Position numbers and translations under genes: made by a program. A DNA stretch of 5,797 bases from Fimbriimonadales bacterium (GTDB lineage Bacteria; Armatimonadota; Fimbriimonadia; Fimbriimonadales; Fimbriimonadaceae), in contig JAPLCS010000323.1 in the NCBI GenBank assembly GCA_026392145.1, positions 1 to 5,797 on the forward strand. Reading direction: 5' to 3'. Below the pieces are notes generated by a model, which made no database searches, was not told where the DNA came from, and saw only the letters and a program-made list of their open reading frames with translations. Below are positions 1 through 5,797 of this stretch, piece after piece. Positions within the stretch are counted from its first letter, which is position 1, and each line of letters opens with the position of its first letter.

Positions 1-1
1 C

Positions 2-346
2 CTCGGTGGTGTTAGCAATAGTGTTGCCCGAGGACTTGGTCTCGAATATGTTGCCTTTGATTACAACGCCTTTGAACAGCTCTCCCTTTCATTTGCAAAA
101 TCGATTGGAAATGGCTTCTTTGTTCAAGGACGCAGACAAGTTTCAGCCCCTCTGCCAGGATTCATTCAAGGCTACGACCTCCGCCTAGCGTATCGCCCGC
201 GTGGCGGACCCAAAGCTATCCGCAATCTCTCATTCTCCATTGGCACCGACCAATATCTCGCTTACAAGCTCGCCATAGACTTTTCTATTAGAGTCCGTGA
301 CCAAAAAGGAACGTATCGAGAGATAAAATTAGACGTCCCAAAATAA
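2..346 (+). CDS. C-terminal end of a TamB/DUF490-like outer-membrane assembly protein (5' end outside window)
   Basis: This open frame enters from the left edge and gives 114 residues before TAA. The reading is rich in alternating hydrophobic and polar residues typical of amphipathic beta strands (LGLEYVAFDYNAFEQ, YDLRLAYRPRG, LSFSIGTDQYLAYKLAID), with no enzyme motif. It resembles the beta-rich C-terminal region of TamB (DUF490), an inner-membrane-anchored protein that spans the periplasm and works with Omp85 proteins in outer-membrane assembly and phospholipid transport. The strongest support is context: tamB-like genes often lie directly before bamA in diderm Terrabacteria. The visible piece alone is too short and too divergent for certainty. 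It could instead be the end of another beta-rich envelope protein such as an LptD-like or porin-like protein, although the C-terminus (DVPK) lacks the terminal aromatic residue of a barrel protein. Confidence 0.5.
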   Translation, partial: LGGVSNSVARGLGLEYVAFDYNAFEQLSLSFAKSIGNGFFVQGRRQVSAPLPGFIQGYDLRLAYRPRGGPKAIRNLSFSIGTDQYLAYKLAIDFSIRVRDQKGTYREIKLDVPK

Positions 347-437
347 ACCACACTAGGTACAGTAAAGTTGTTAATTGACTAAGCCTTTTTAAGTGCAAAC
401 ACAGTAGGTTGGGGATAATATTTGTAGAGTTAAGCGT
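347..437 (+). promoter_or_regulatory. Intergenic gap before bamA, possible promoter region
   Basis: This 91-base gap is the longest non-coding stretch in the window. It is AT-rich and holds a TTGACT (375-380, close to a -35 box) and a GATAAT (414-419, close to a -10 box). The two are 33 bases apart, so they do not form one sigma-70-type promoter. GATAAT lacks a good -35 at 16-18 bases, and TTGACT lacks a good -10. No stable hairpin followed by a T tract was seen, so the TamB-like gene may read through into bamA. A promoter here is an inference from gap size and base composition. Confidence 0.3.
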
Positions 438-2234
438 GTGGGTCACAAAATCTGGACCATAGTTTTGCTCCTCCTTTGCGTGGCTACTTCCTTCGCACAA
501 GACGGACCTAAAATCAAATCAATTGATGTTCGCGGAAACGTAAGAGTCAGTAAGCAGGCAATCCTTTCGGTAGTCAAATCAAAAGCGGGAGACTTTGCAT
601 CACTAGACCAGCTCACCAAAGACACCGATTCCATCCGTTCGCTCGGCTGGTTTTCCAAAGTCACTTACCAAAAAAATGTCGAAAACGACAACAATTTCAG
701 CGTCATCTTTGAAGTTGCCGAATACAGTGAGGTGCGTGAAATCTCCTTTGTTGGCAACCGAGCCATCAAGTCAGAAGAGCTACTCAAACTGGTGACATTC
801 GCGCCAACCGCTGGTGCAAGCCCAGATACCCTCCGACCTTACAACTCAAAAGAAGCCACCCCGACGGCTCGGGCAATTCAAGAAGCCTACCGAAGTAAAG
901 GATTCTTTGCTCGAGTTGAATCAATTGCGGCCGACAAATACAATCCATCCACGTTTGTCATCGAAATTCGCGAAACAATTATTGGTTCGGTAACAATCGC
1001 AGGCATCACTTCTACTAAGCAAAGAGTATTCAATCGCCTCATCAAAAGCCGCCCAGGAGAGACCTACAGTCGGGGGAACTGGGAGCGCGATTGGCAGCGA
1101 ATCGTGAACACCAACTGGTTCGAAGATGTTCGACCAAGCGATCCGTCACGGGAAGAAGAAGATTCCGGTGTTGTTAATCTACGAATGGGCCTCAATGATG
1201 CACAAAACGGCCAATTCATGGCGGGCCTCATTCTTGACCCAAGAAGCTCCCTAGCGGGCTCCGTGGGTTACAGCACCGCCAATTACCAAGGCACAGGCCA
1301 AAGTATTTCGCTTAACTATCAGCAACCCACCATAGGTTTGGGCGGTAGCGCAAGCTTAAGCTATTCCAACCCCTTTATTGACTCAAAAGATACGAACTTT
1401 CAGGCTTCCATTTACGACCGAGTCATCTTGCGATTCAACCAAGGCCTTAATGCCGGCAACACAAGCTTAACCGATCAATATTCAGAAAGAAGAACAGGCG
1501 GCTCAATCTCATTTTCAAGACCAGCTGCAGATAGATCCATCGGCGGAGTCACTGCACGATTTGAGCGGGTCAATACTCCACCAGTAGGAACAGCGACACT
1601 TAACTTTGTGCAACAAGATGGAGAAGTCGCCGCAATCGGTTTCAACAAAACTTGGAACTCACGAGATCTTGATTTAGACCCTAGTCGAGGCAAATTTATT
1701 CGGCTTGATATCGAACAAGGTTATTCATCCATTCGACCGGTGAACAGCGCCGCATCACCGGTAGGTAGCTTTGCATCCACAAAAGTAGCTTTTGATTACC
1801 GAGCGTACTTTACTAATAACAAAAAGGTTCGAACCTCACAAGATGAATCCTTTACCGTAAATGCCTTCAGGATCAGAGGTGGCGTTGTTTCAGGAACGGT
1901 GCCGTTTTTCGAACAGTTTTTTGCTGGAGGACCTGACTCCATTCGCGGATACTTCCAGGATCGATTCTGGGGCAAATACATGGCCGTGGGAACTTATGAA
2001 TACCGAAAGCCCGTTGATAAGTCATTCAGCTTGGTAGCATTTTTGGACTACGGCGGAGCATGGGGAGGATATAGCGGAGTAAACGACTTCAGCCAGTCCT
2101 CATCGCCTGACTTCAAGTTAAGCTACGGTCTTGGTGTTCGGTTGAGAACCAAAATCGGAGCCATTCGAATTGAATACGCCTTCACCGGAGACGGACAGGC
2201 ACTGCCCGTCTTCATGATTGGCAACAACTTCTAA
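438..2234 (+). CDS. bamA: BamA, outer-membrane protein assembly factor (Omp85 family, three POTRA domains)
   Basis: This 598-residue protein is the central insertase of the BAM complex, which folds beta-barrel proteins into the outer membrane. A signal peptide (residues 1-20, hydrophobic core IVLLLLCVA) should be cleaved after SFA. Three POTRA domains follow at about 26-95, 97-179 and 182-252, each with the family pattern: a leading strand (IKSIDVRGN, VREISFVGN, GSVTIAG), a glycine plus aromatic (LGWF, KGFF, TNWF) and a closing strand. The barrel fills about 258-598, enough for 16 strands. It contains the loop-6 signature IRGY at 502-505, in GGPDSIRGY, and ends in phenylalanine (FMIGNNF) as a beta-signal should. 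E. coli BamA has five POTRAs and is longer; three is common outside Proteobacteria. The start is GTG at 438, the only in-frame start that keeps the signal peptide, because a stop lies upstream at 405. No strong ribosome binding site precedes it. TamA-like Omp85 proteins also have three POTRAs, but the neighbouring skp and lpx genes favour BamA. Confidence 0.93.
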   Translation: MGHKIWTIVLLLLCVATSFAQDGPKIKSIDVRGNVRVSKQAILSVVKSKAGDFASLDQLTKDTDSIRSLGWFSKVTYQKNVENDNNFSVIFEVAEYSEVREISFVGNRAIKSEELLKLVTFAPTAGASPDTLRPYNSKEATPTARAIQEAYRSKGFFARVESIAADKYNPSTFVIEIRETIIGSVTIAGITSTKQRVFNRLIKSRPGETYSRGNWERDWQRIVNTNWFEDVRPSDPSREEEDSGVVNLRMGLNDAQNGQFMAGLILDPRSSLAGSVGYSTANYQGTGQSISLNYQQPTIGLGGSASLSYSNPFIDSKDTNFQASIYDRVILRFNQGLNAGNTSLTDQYSERRTGGSISFSRPAADRSIGGVTARFERVNTPPVGTATLNFVQQDGEVAAIGFNKTWNSRDLDLDPSRGKFIRLDIEQGYSSIRPVNSAASPVGSFASTKVAFDYRAYFTNNKKVRTSQDESFTVNAFRIRGGVVSGTVPFFEQFFAGGPDSIRGYFQDRFWGKYMAVGTYEYRKPVDKSFSLVAFLDYGGAWGGYSGVNDFSQSSSPDFKLSYGLGVRLRTKIGAIRIEYAFTGDGQALPVFMIGNNF

Positions 2235-2260
2235 GGCGTTTAATCGTCCTAACATCAACA

Positions 2261-2266
2261 AAAGGA
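2261..2266 (+). promoter_or_regulatory. Ribosome binding site of the first OmpH gene
   Basis: AAAGGA lies 5 bases before the ATG at 2272 and fixes that start. Confidence 0.7.
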
Positions 2267-2271
2267 AATAA

Positions 2272-2916
2272 ATGAAGCACTCTTACTGGAAAGGATTTTT
2301 GTCGGGAATTACGGTTTTATCTGTAGGATTCTCAGTCCTAATGATTGGAAGCGGATTCCAAGGCGCCTCCCTAAAAATCGGCGTTGTTGACCCCATGACT
2401 GTTCAACAGGCAATGGAAGGCAACAAGAGCATGGCAGAAGATCTTAACAAAATGGTATCCGAGCGACAAGCGGTCTTAGAATATCTCGATAGATATCGAG
2501 TCATCAAAAAAGCCGATGCTGAAAAGTTCAAAACGCTATCGCTCAAGGCCAATAAAACAGATGCAGAAAAGGCTGAACTTGAGAAAGTAAAGACTTACGC
2601 CCAAGATCAAAAAAAGAAGTTTGAAGACCTCCAACTAAAACCGGCACCAACGGCTGAAGAACTCAAACAACTTGATGATTTCCGCTCAAGACAAGCAGAA
2701 ATTGGCGACTACCTCAACACACTAAACACCGACTTCCAGCAAGAACTCAAAGCAAAGCAAAACGCAGTGCAGAAGTCTGCTCTCGACACCTACACCAATT
2801 CAGTGAAAGAAGTCGCCAAGAAGCAAGGGTTCACCATCATCTTCGACAAGAACGTGGCCCCATACGGTGCCAACGATATCACGGACGATGTGGCAAAGAC
2901 CGCAATCAAGAAGTAG
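2272..2916 (+). CDS. ompH: OmpH/Skp family periplasmic chaperone, first copy
   Basis: This 214-residue protein belongs to the OmpH/Skp family (Pfam OmpH). Skp trimers hold unfolded outer-membrane proteins in the periplasm and deliver them to BamA. Residues 1-29 form a basic then hydrophobic export segment. The first body strand LKIGVVD (34-40) matches the Skp opening strand. Residues about 45-180 are charged, heptad-like helix, with a probable hairpin tip at LKPAPTAEE (122-130), close to the middle as in the Skp tentacle. The closing region GFTIIFDKNVAPYGANDIT (186-204), then DDVAKTAIKK, matches the family's end, where a strand is followed by a DIT-type turn and a short helix. The export segment has no clear AxA site; cleavage after GSG or retention as a membrane anchor are both possible. 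It is somewhat longer than E. coli Skp. It follows bamA by 37 bases and is paralogous to the next gene. Confidence 0.85.
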   Translation: MKHSYWKGFLSGITVLSVGFSVLMIGSGFQGASLKIGVVDPMTVQQAMEGNKSMAEDLNKMVSERQAVLEYLDRYRVIKKADAEKFKTLSLKANKTDAEKAELEKVKTYAQDQKKKFEDLQLKPAPTAEELKQLDDFRSRQAEIGDYLNTLNTDFQQELKAKQNAVQKSALDTYTNSVKEVAKKQGFTIIFDKNVAPYGANDITDDVAKTAIKK

Positions 2917-2947
2917 TCACTACAACATTTTTTAGGACAAGGAATTC

Positions 2948-2952
2948 AAGGA
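2948..2952 (+). promoter_or_regulatory. Ribosome binding site deciding the start of the second OmpH gene
   Basis: AAGGA lies 6 bases before the ATG at 2959. A TTG at 2953 is also in frame, but it directly abuts this site. Its only alternative ribosome binding site is the AAGGA at 2939-2943. The ATG is preferred and makes the protein exactly as long as its upstream paralogue. Confidence 0.65.
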
Positions 2953-2958
2953 TTGAAC

Positions 2959-3603
2959 ATGAAAAGAGAACGATTAGCGTGGTCAGGATGGGTAGTAGCC
3001 GCAGGTTTGCTGGGGGTATTGCTTGGAAGTGGGTTCCAGTCACCTACCCTCAAACTCGGCGTAGTGGACCTAAACAGTGTCATTGACAAAAGCGAGGATG
3101 GAAAAACAAGCCAAAAACAATTCCAAAGCATGAAAAAATCACGCGAAGGAATCCTCGAATTCATTGACCAGTATCGCATCCTTACACCCGAACAAGCCAT
3201 AAGATTCAGAGACCTTTCCCTAAAAACAGAACCAACCAAACCCGAGGAAGCGGAGCTAGAAAGGATCAAGGCGGAAGTAATTGCTGCCAGCAAAAAGTCA
3301 CAGGAACTTGCGATCAAACCCAACCTCACTCCCGAAGAAAGAACCCTGGTTGAAGAATATTCGCGACGAAGCATGAATATGAACGATCTATCAAGTCGGT
3401 GGCTTCGTGAATTTACTGATGAAGTTCAAAAATACGTCGCAGACAAAAAAGAAGAAAACTACGTAAAGGCTCGTGCGGCCGTCAACGAAGTCGCAACTAA
3501 AGAAACATACACCATGATTTTTGAGGGAACAGTCGCACTATTTGGTGCCAACGACATTACCGAGCAAACGCTCGTTGCCATGAATGCAAAGAAGCCGAAT
3601 TAA
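2959..3603 (+). CDS. ompH: OmpH/Skp family periplasmic chaperone, second copy
   Basis: From ATG 2959 this is 214 residues, the same length as the preceding gene, and the two are clear paralogues. Shared blocks include GSGFQ (23-27), LKLGVVD (31-37), an FIDQYRI block (68-74) against YLDRYRV upstream, DLSLK (85-89), EEAELERIK, the tip-like IKPNLTPEE (119-127), VNEVA and the end TMIFEGTVALFGANDIT. The role is presumably the same: a periplasmic chaperone for outer-membrane protein precursors, with a hydrophobic export or anchor segment at about 8-25. Overall divergence is considerable, especially in the helical arms, so the duplication is not recent and both copies look intact. The two may form mixed trimers or have split client sets; this is inference. 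The 3' end overlaps the following lipoprotein start by 20 bases. Confidence 0.83.
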   Translation: MKRERLAWSGWVVAAGLLGVLLGSGFQSPTLKLGVVDLNSVIDKSEDGKTSQKQFQSMKKSREGILEFIDQYRILTPEQAIRFRDLSLKTEPTKPEEAELERIKAEVIAASKKSQELAIKPNLTPEERTLVEEYSRRSMNMNDLSSRWLREFTDEVQKYVADKKEENYVKARAAVNEVATKETYTMIFEGTVALFGANDITEQTLVAMNAKKPN

Positions 3604-4642
3604 TCGGTGCTTTGCATGGTTCCTTGTAACAACAGGGCTAGTTGCTGGATGCAACCAGCCCCCTCAACTAGTCTATGTCGATTCCAATCTCGTGGCAAAG
3701 ACCATGAGTAGCGAGCAGCTAAACGAGCCAATTCCTTCAAACAAAACGCTTGCACCTCCGTCATCTGCTTCACCCATGCACGGGACCAACCTCCCCCAAC
3801 TAGCAGAAAAAGAAGTGACCTCAAATCGCACCGCCGATATTCTCGAACTAAAAGCCAAGCTTGAGCAAGAAAATAAAGAGGCAATCCAGCTAATTTTTGA
3901 GCGTCTAAAAGAGTTCTACCAACAGGAGCTCGATGACTTCAGAGAAGAAGAAAGTCAAAAGCTTAATCCCACAAAACAAGAAAATCTTGATAAATATTTA
4001 CAAGAATATCGAATAATATTTAACAAATACGCACAACTTCGTGAACCCATTCTCGTTGAACTTTCTTTGCTTCTCCCTGTACCGAATTCAACAACAGACA
4101 TTTCCACCAACGATGATGATCTCACCTCGACTGAGCGAACACAAAGGAAACTTGCTCAGAGTAATCAAGAGTCCCTCAAGAAGCTTGAGGATGCGTTTGA
4201 AATTGAAATCTCAGCTTTAAGGTCCAAACTCGATCTCGCGAACCAATCTGCGATTAGTCAATTTGAAAACCGCATGAGGGCAAAGCAAAAGGAGATTGAG
4301 GAAAGAGCCATGGCGGAAGCCCGTAATCAGGTGACCAATTTTAGTGAGGAAATTGAAAAAGTTATGTTTCTGGAACCAAAACTAACGCTTCCCAAAATCC
4401 TCCAATATCAGAACTCCAATGCCGCAAGCTTCAAAGATGGCAAAGGCTTCTTGCTAAATTCCCAATTTGAAACCCTAAAGTCCACTATTCTCAAGGAAAA
4501 GGTTCAAAATGAACTGCAGATGTGGGCACGGATTCGACACTACCAACTGTCAGAAACACCAACAAGGGGCAAAGACGTTACCGCTGATTTTCTAAAGTGG
4601 CGACAAAGCATGAAAATGGGAGGAATCTCTGGTGGCAAATGA
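3584..4642 (+). CDS. Unrecognised coiled-coil lipoprotein, possibly a distant OmpH/Skp relative
   Basis: This gives 352 residues. The N-terminus is a lipoprotein signal: basic residues R3, R5 and R8, a hydrophobic stretch, then the lipobox LVAGC with Cys23 as the predicted lipidated residue. Asn, not Asp, follows the cysteine, so the E. coli inner-membrane retention rule does not apply. Residues about 40-80 are Pro/Ser/Thr-rich and probably flexible. Residues about 84-150 and 183-260 are highly charged, probably coiled coil, separated by a hydrophobic patch (ILVELSLLLPVP, 156-167) and an acidic linker. I do not recognise the family. Two faint hints point to OmpH: LVYVDSNLV (29-37) just after the lipid anchor resembles the OmpH strand LKLGVVDLNSV, and GKDVTADFLKW (329-339) resembles the closing GANDITDDVAK. 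The start at ATG 3584 is the only one keeping the signal peptide. It lies within the end of the upstream gene and has no clear ribosome binding site, suggesting translational coupling. Its place between chaperone and lipid A genes suggests an envelope-assembly role. Confidence 0.75.
   Translation: MQRSRINRCFAWFLVTTGLVAGCNQPPQLVYVDSNLVAKTMSSEQLNEPIPSNKTLAPPSSASPMHGTNLPQLAEKEVTSNRTADILELKAKLEQENKEAIQLIFERLKEFYQQELDDFREEESQKLNPTKQENLDKYLQEYRIIFNKYAQLREPILVELSLLLPVPNSTTDISTNDDDLTSTERTQRKLAQSNQESLKKLEDAFEIEISALRSKLDLANQSAISQFENRMRAKQKEIEERAMAEARNQVTNFSEEIEKVMFLEPKLTLPKILQYQNSNAASFKDGKGFLLNSQFETLKSTILKEKVQNELQMWARIRHYQLSETPTRGKDVTADFLKWRQSMKMGGISGGK
4618..4624 (+). promoter_or_regulatory. Ribosome binding site of lpxD, inside the lipoprotein gene
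   Basis: GGGAGGA, the strongest Shine-Dalgarno match in the window, lies 7 bases before the GTG at 4632. It supports that non-ATG start and an 11-base overlap with the upstream gene. Confidence 0.75.
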
Positions 4643-5684
4643 GACGTGGTCGACAAAATCATGGACTTTAACCGAACTCTCACAAATCTTAGGTGGCGAG
4701 GTATTCGGAGATGGAAATCTAGTCATTACTGCACCTGCCACGGCAAAGTCATCTAATCCTAACGGATTAGCATTTGCAGAATCGGCGGAGTATCTAGAAA
4801 TTGCTGCCCACTCCGGAGTGGGAGCCGTAATTGTTCCCCTCTCAACCCAAAATTTCAGCAAACCCACCATACAACACGAAGCACCAAGGAAAGCATTTGG
4901 TGCACTGTTACATCTGTTCCAAACACCTTATCTCCTCACTGAGAGCATTCACCCGACAGCCATAATTCACGAAAGCGCCACCATCCACCCTTCAGCTAAA
5001 GTCGGAGCCTACGCAATTGTAGAAGCAAATGCGATTATTGCCGAAGGTGCTGAAATCTTTCCCCACGCCTACATCGGAGAAAACTGCGCCGTAGGCATGT
5101 ACTCCAAAGTGCTACCCCACGCCGTTCTTTTACGAAAAGTCACTCTCGGCAGCCATTGCGAAGTTGGACCAGGTGCAGTGCTAGGACACTCTGGATTTGG
5201 TTATTACTGGAACGGAGAAAAGCATGTTGCCATCCCACACGTTGGTGGCGTGGAAATACAAGACCATGTGGATATCGGAGCACTTACCGCAATTGACCGG
5301 GCCACCGCAGATAACACCACCATTCAGGAAGGCTCAAAAATGGACAATTTAGTTCAAATTGCTCATAACGTTGACCTCGGTGCTCACTCAGTACTTGCAA
5401 GTCAAGTGGGAATCGCTGGTAGTACCGTGATTGGAAAAGGAAACGTAAGTGGGGGACAATCAGGCTACGCTGCTCACCTAGTGATTGCTGATGGGGTTAG
5501 CTTGGCAGGCCGAACCGCTGCTCTTTCAAGTATTGAAAAACCTGGTGTATACGGTGGCATTCCCGCCATGCCTATACGCGAATATCGTCGCAATTTGGTG
5601 GTCCAAAAGGAACTTGGTAGCGTTATGCAGCGACTCAAGGAACTAGAAAAAGAAGTCGAACGCCTCAAGGGAGAATTGTCTTGA
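4632..5684 (+). CDS. lpxD: LpxD, UDP-3-O-(3-hydroxyacyl)glucosamine N-acyltransferase
   Basis: LpxD transfers a hydroxyacyl chain from acyl carrier protein to the 2-amino group of UDP-3-O-acylglucosamine, the third step of lipid A synthesis, in the cytoplasm. The 350-residue length is normal. Residues 11-105 form the N-terminal uridine-binding domain, including the family-like APRKAF (84-89). Residues about 106-305 are hexapeptide repeats of a left-handed beta helix (IHPTAIIHESATIHPSAKV and onward). Diagnostic blocks are GHSGFGY (185-191), GGVEIQDHVDIGA, IDRATADNTTI (221-231), KMDNLVQIAHN (236-246) and QVGIAGSTVIG. His245 in IAHN corresponds to the catalytic His239 of E. coli, and His282 to E. 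coli His276 with identical spacing of 37. A C-terminal helix (about 313-350) completes the trimer-type fold. The start is GTG 4632, backed by a strong ribosome binding site. LpxA shares the repeats but lacks the N-terminal domain. Confidence 0.96.
   Translation: MANETWSTKSWTLTELSQILGGEVFGDGNLVITAPATAKSSNPNGLAFAESAEYLEIAAHSGVGAVIVPLSTQNFSKPTIQHEAPRKAFGALLHLFQTPYLLTESIHPTAIIHESATIHPSAKVGAYAIVEANAIIAEGAEIFPHAYIGENCAVGMYSKVLPHAVLLRKVTLGSHCEVGPGAVLGHSGFGYYWNGEKHVAIPHVGGVEIQDHVDIGALTAIDRATADNTTIQEGSKMDNLVQIAHNVDLGAHSVLASQVGIAGSTVIGKGNVSGGQSGYAAHLVIADGVSLAGRTAALSSIEKPGVYGGIPAMPIREYRRNLVVQKELGSVMQRLKELEKEVERLKGELS
5667..5674 (+). promoter_or_regulatory. Ribosome binding site of lpxC, inside lpxD
   Basis: AAGGGAGA lies 6 bases before the TTG at 5681 and supports that start, which shares the bases TTGA with the lpxD stop. 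Confidence 0.65.
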
Positions 5685-5797
5685 TCTTCAAGCGAAACAC
5701 CGTCAAAAAAGTAGTGCAGTTTGAAGGTCTAGGACTACACACTGGTCAATCGGTAACAATGACCCTTCACCCCGACAATCAAGGCATTCGTTTTCGA
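5681..5797 (+). CDS. lpxC: LpxC, UDP-3-O-acyl-N-acetylglucosamine deacetylase, N-terminal 39 residues (cut by window end)
   Basis: LpxC is the zinc-dependent cytoplasmic deacetylase that commits sugar nucleotide to lipid A synthesis; its product feeds LpxD. The visible part reads MIFKRNTVKKVVQFEGLGLH then TGQSVTMTLHPDNQGIRFR. This matches the LpxC N-terminus, including the family's GxGLHTG motif (16-22, here GLGLHTG) and the following strand and P-x-N-x-G-I segment. The zinc ligands lie beyond the window. The start is TTG at 5681 (a 4-base overlap with lpxD), chosen because it is preceded by a good ribosome binding site and gives the family's usual N-terminal length. In some phyla lpxC is fused to fabZ; this cannot be judged here. 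Confidence 0.92.
   Translation, partial: MIFKRNTVKKVVQFEGLGLHTGQSVTMTLHPDNQGIRFR

Noticed and set aside
6..188. A 60-codon plus-strand frame at the left edge starting at GTG
   Set aside because: It is out of frame with the beta-rich frame that runs uninterrupted from base 2 to 346, and its translation shows no family features.
375..419. TTGACT and GATAAT as one sigma-70-type promoter
   Set aside because: The spacing is 33 bases rather than about 17, so they cannot act as a matched pair.
2234..2250. Small inverted repeat (AGGCG / CGTCCT) after the bamA stop, as a possible terminator
   Set aside because: The stem is about five pairs with a bulge and no T tract follows; it is too weak to end transcription.
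2913..2933. GTAGTCACTAC followed closely by six T residues after the first OmpH gene, as a possible terminator
   Set aside because: The arms leave only one base between them, so at most a three-pair stem can form. The next gene follows within 42 bases.
2953..2958. TTG at 2953 as the start of the second OmpH gene
   Set aside because: The ATG at 2959 has a well-placed AAGGA and gives the same length as the paralogue; the TTG directly abuts that site.
2946..3374. A 142-codon open frame on the minus strand opposite the second OmpH gene
   Set aside because: It lies wholly antisense to a well-supported gene, has a low-complexity Ser/Leu-rich composition and no recognisable domain.

Overview
The window is a dense, all-plus-strand run of outer-membrane biogenesis genes from a diderm (Gram-negative-type) bacterium. 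In order it holds the C-terminal end of a TamB/DUF490-like protein, a three-POTRA BamA (Omp85), two tandem Skp/OmpH-like periplasmic chaperones, an unrecognised 352-residue lipoprotein, LpxD, and the first 39 codons of LpxC. It resembles the E. coli bamA-skp-lpxD-fabZ-lpxA-lpxB cluster, but TamB-like and LpxC-like genes are in the same run. Arrangements of that kind are known from diderm Terrabacteria such as Negativicutes and Armatimonadota. The divergent OmpH sequences, non-ATG starts and moderate base composition would fit Armatimonadota (perhaps Fimbriimonadia). That assignment is an inference without a database search.

Layout: 2-346 is the TamB-like tail. 347-437 is the longest non-coding gap and could hold a promoter for the rest. 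438-2234 is bamA. 2272-2916 and 2959-3603 are two OmpH paralogues of exactly equal length (214 residues). 3584-4642 is a lipoprotein overlapping the second OmpH by 20 bases. 4632-5684 is lpxD, overlapping the lipoprotein by 11 bases. lpxC starts at 5681, overlapping lpxD by 4 bases, and runs off the end. From bamA onward the genes are tightly packed or overlapping, as expected for one operon with translational coupling.

How they work together: TamB-like and BamA proteins serve outer-membrane assembly. The OmpH proteins would carry unfolded outer-membrane proteins across the periplasm to BamA. LpxC and LpxD carry out the committed deacetylation and the following N-acylation of lipid A synthesis, the lipid of the outer leaflet into which BamA inserts its clients. 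The lipoprotein sits between the chaperones and the lipid A genes. It is mostly coiled coil and carries faint OmpH-like signatures at both ends, so it may be a lipid-anchored relative of Skp. It is the least explained item here. No RNA genes, mobile elements, CRISPR arrays or convincing terminators were seen.
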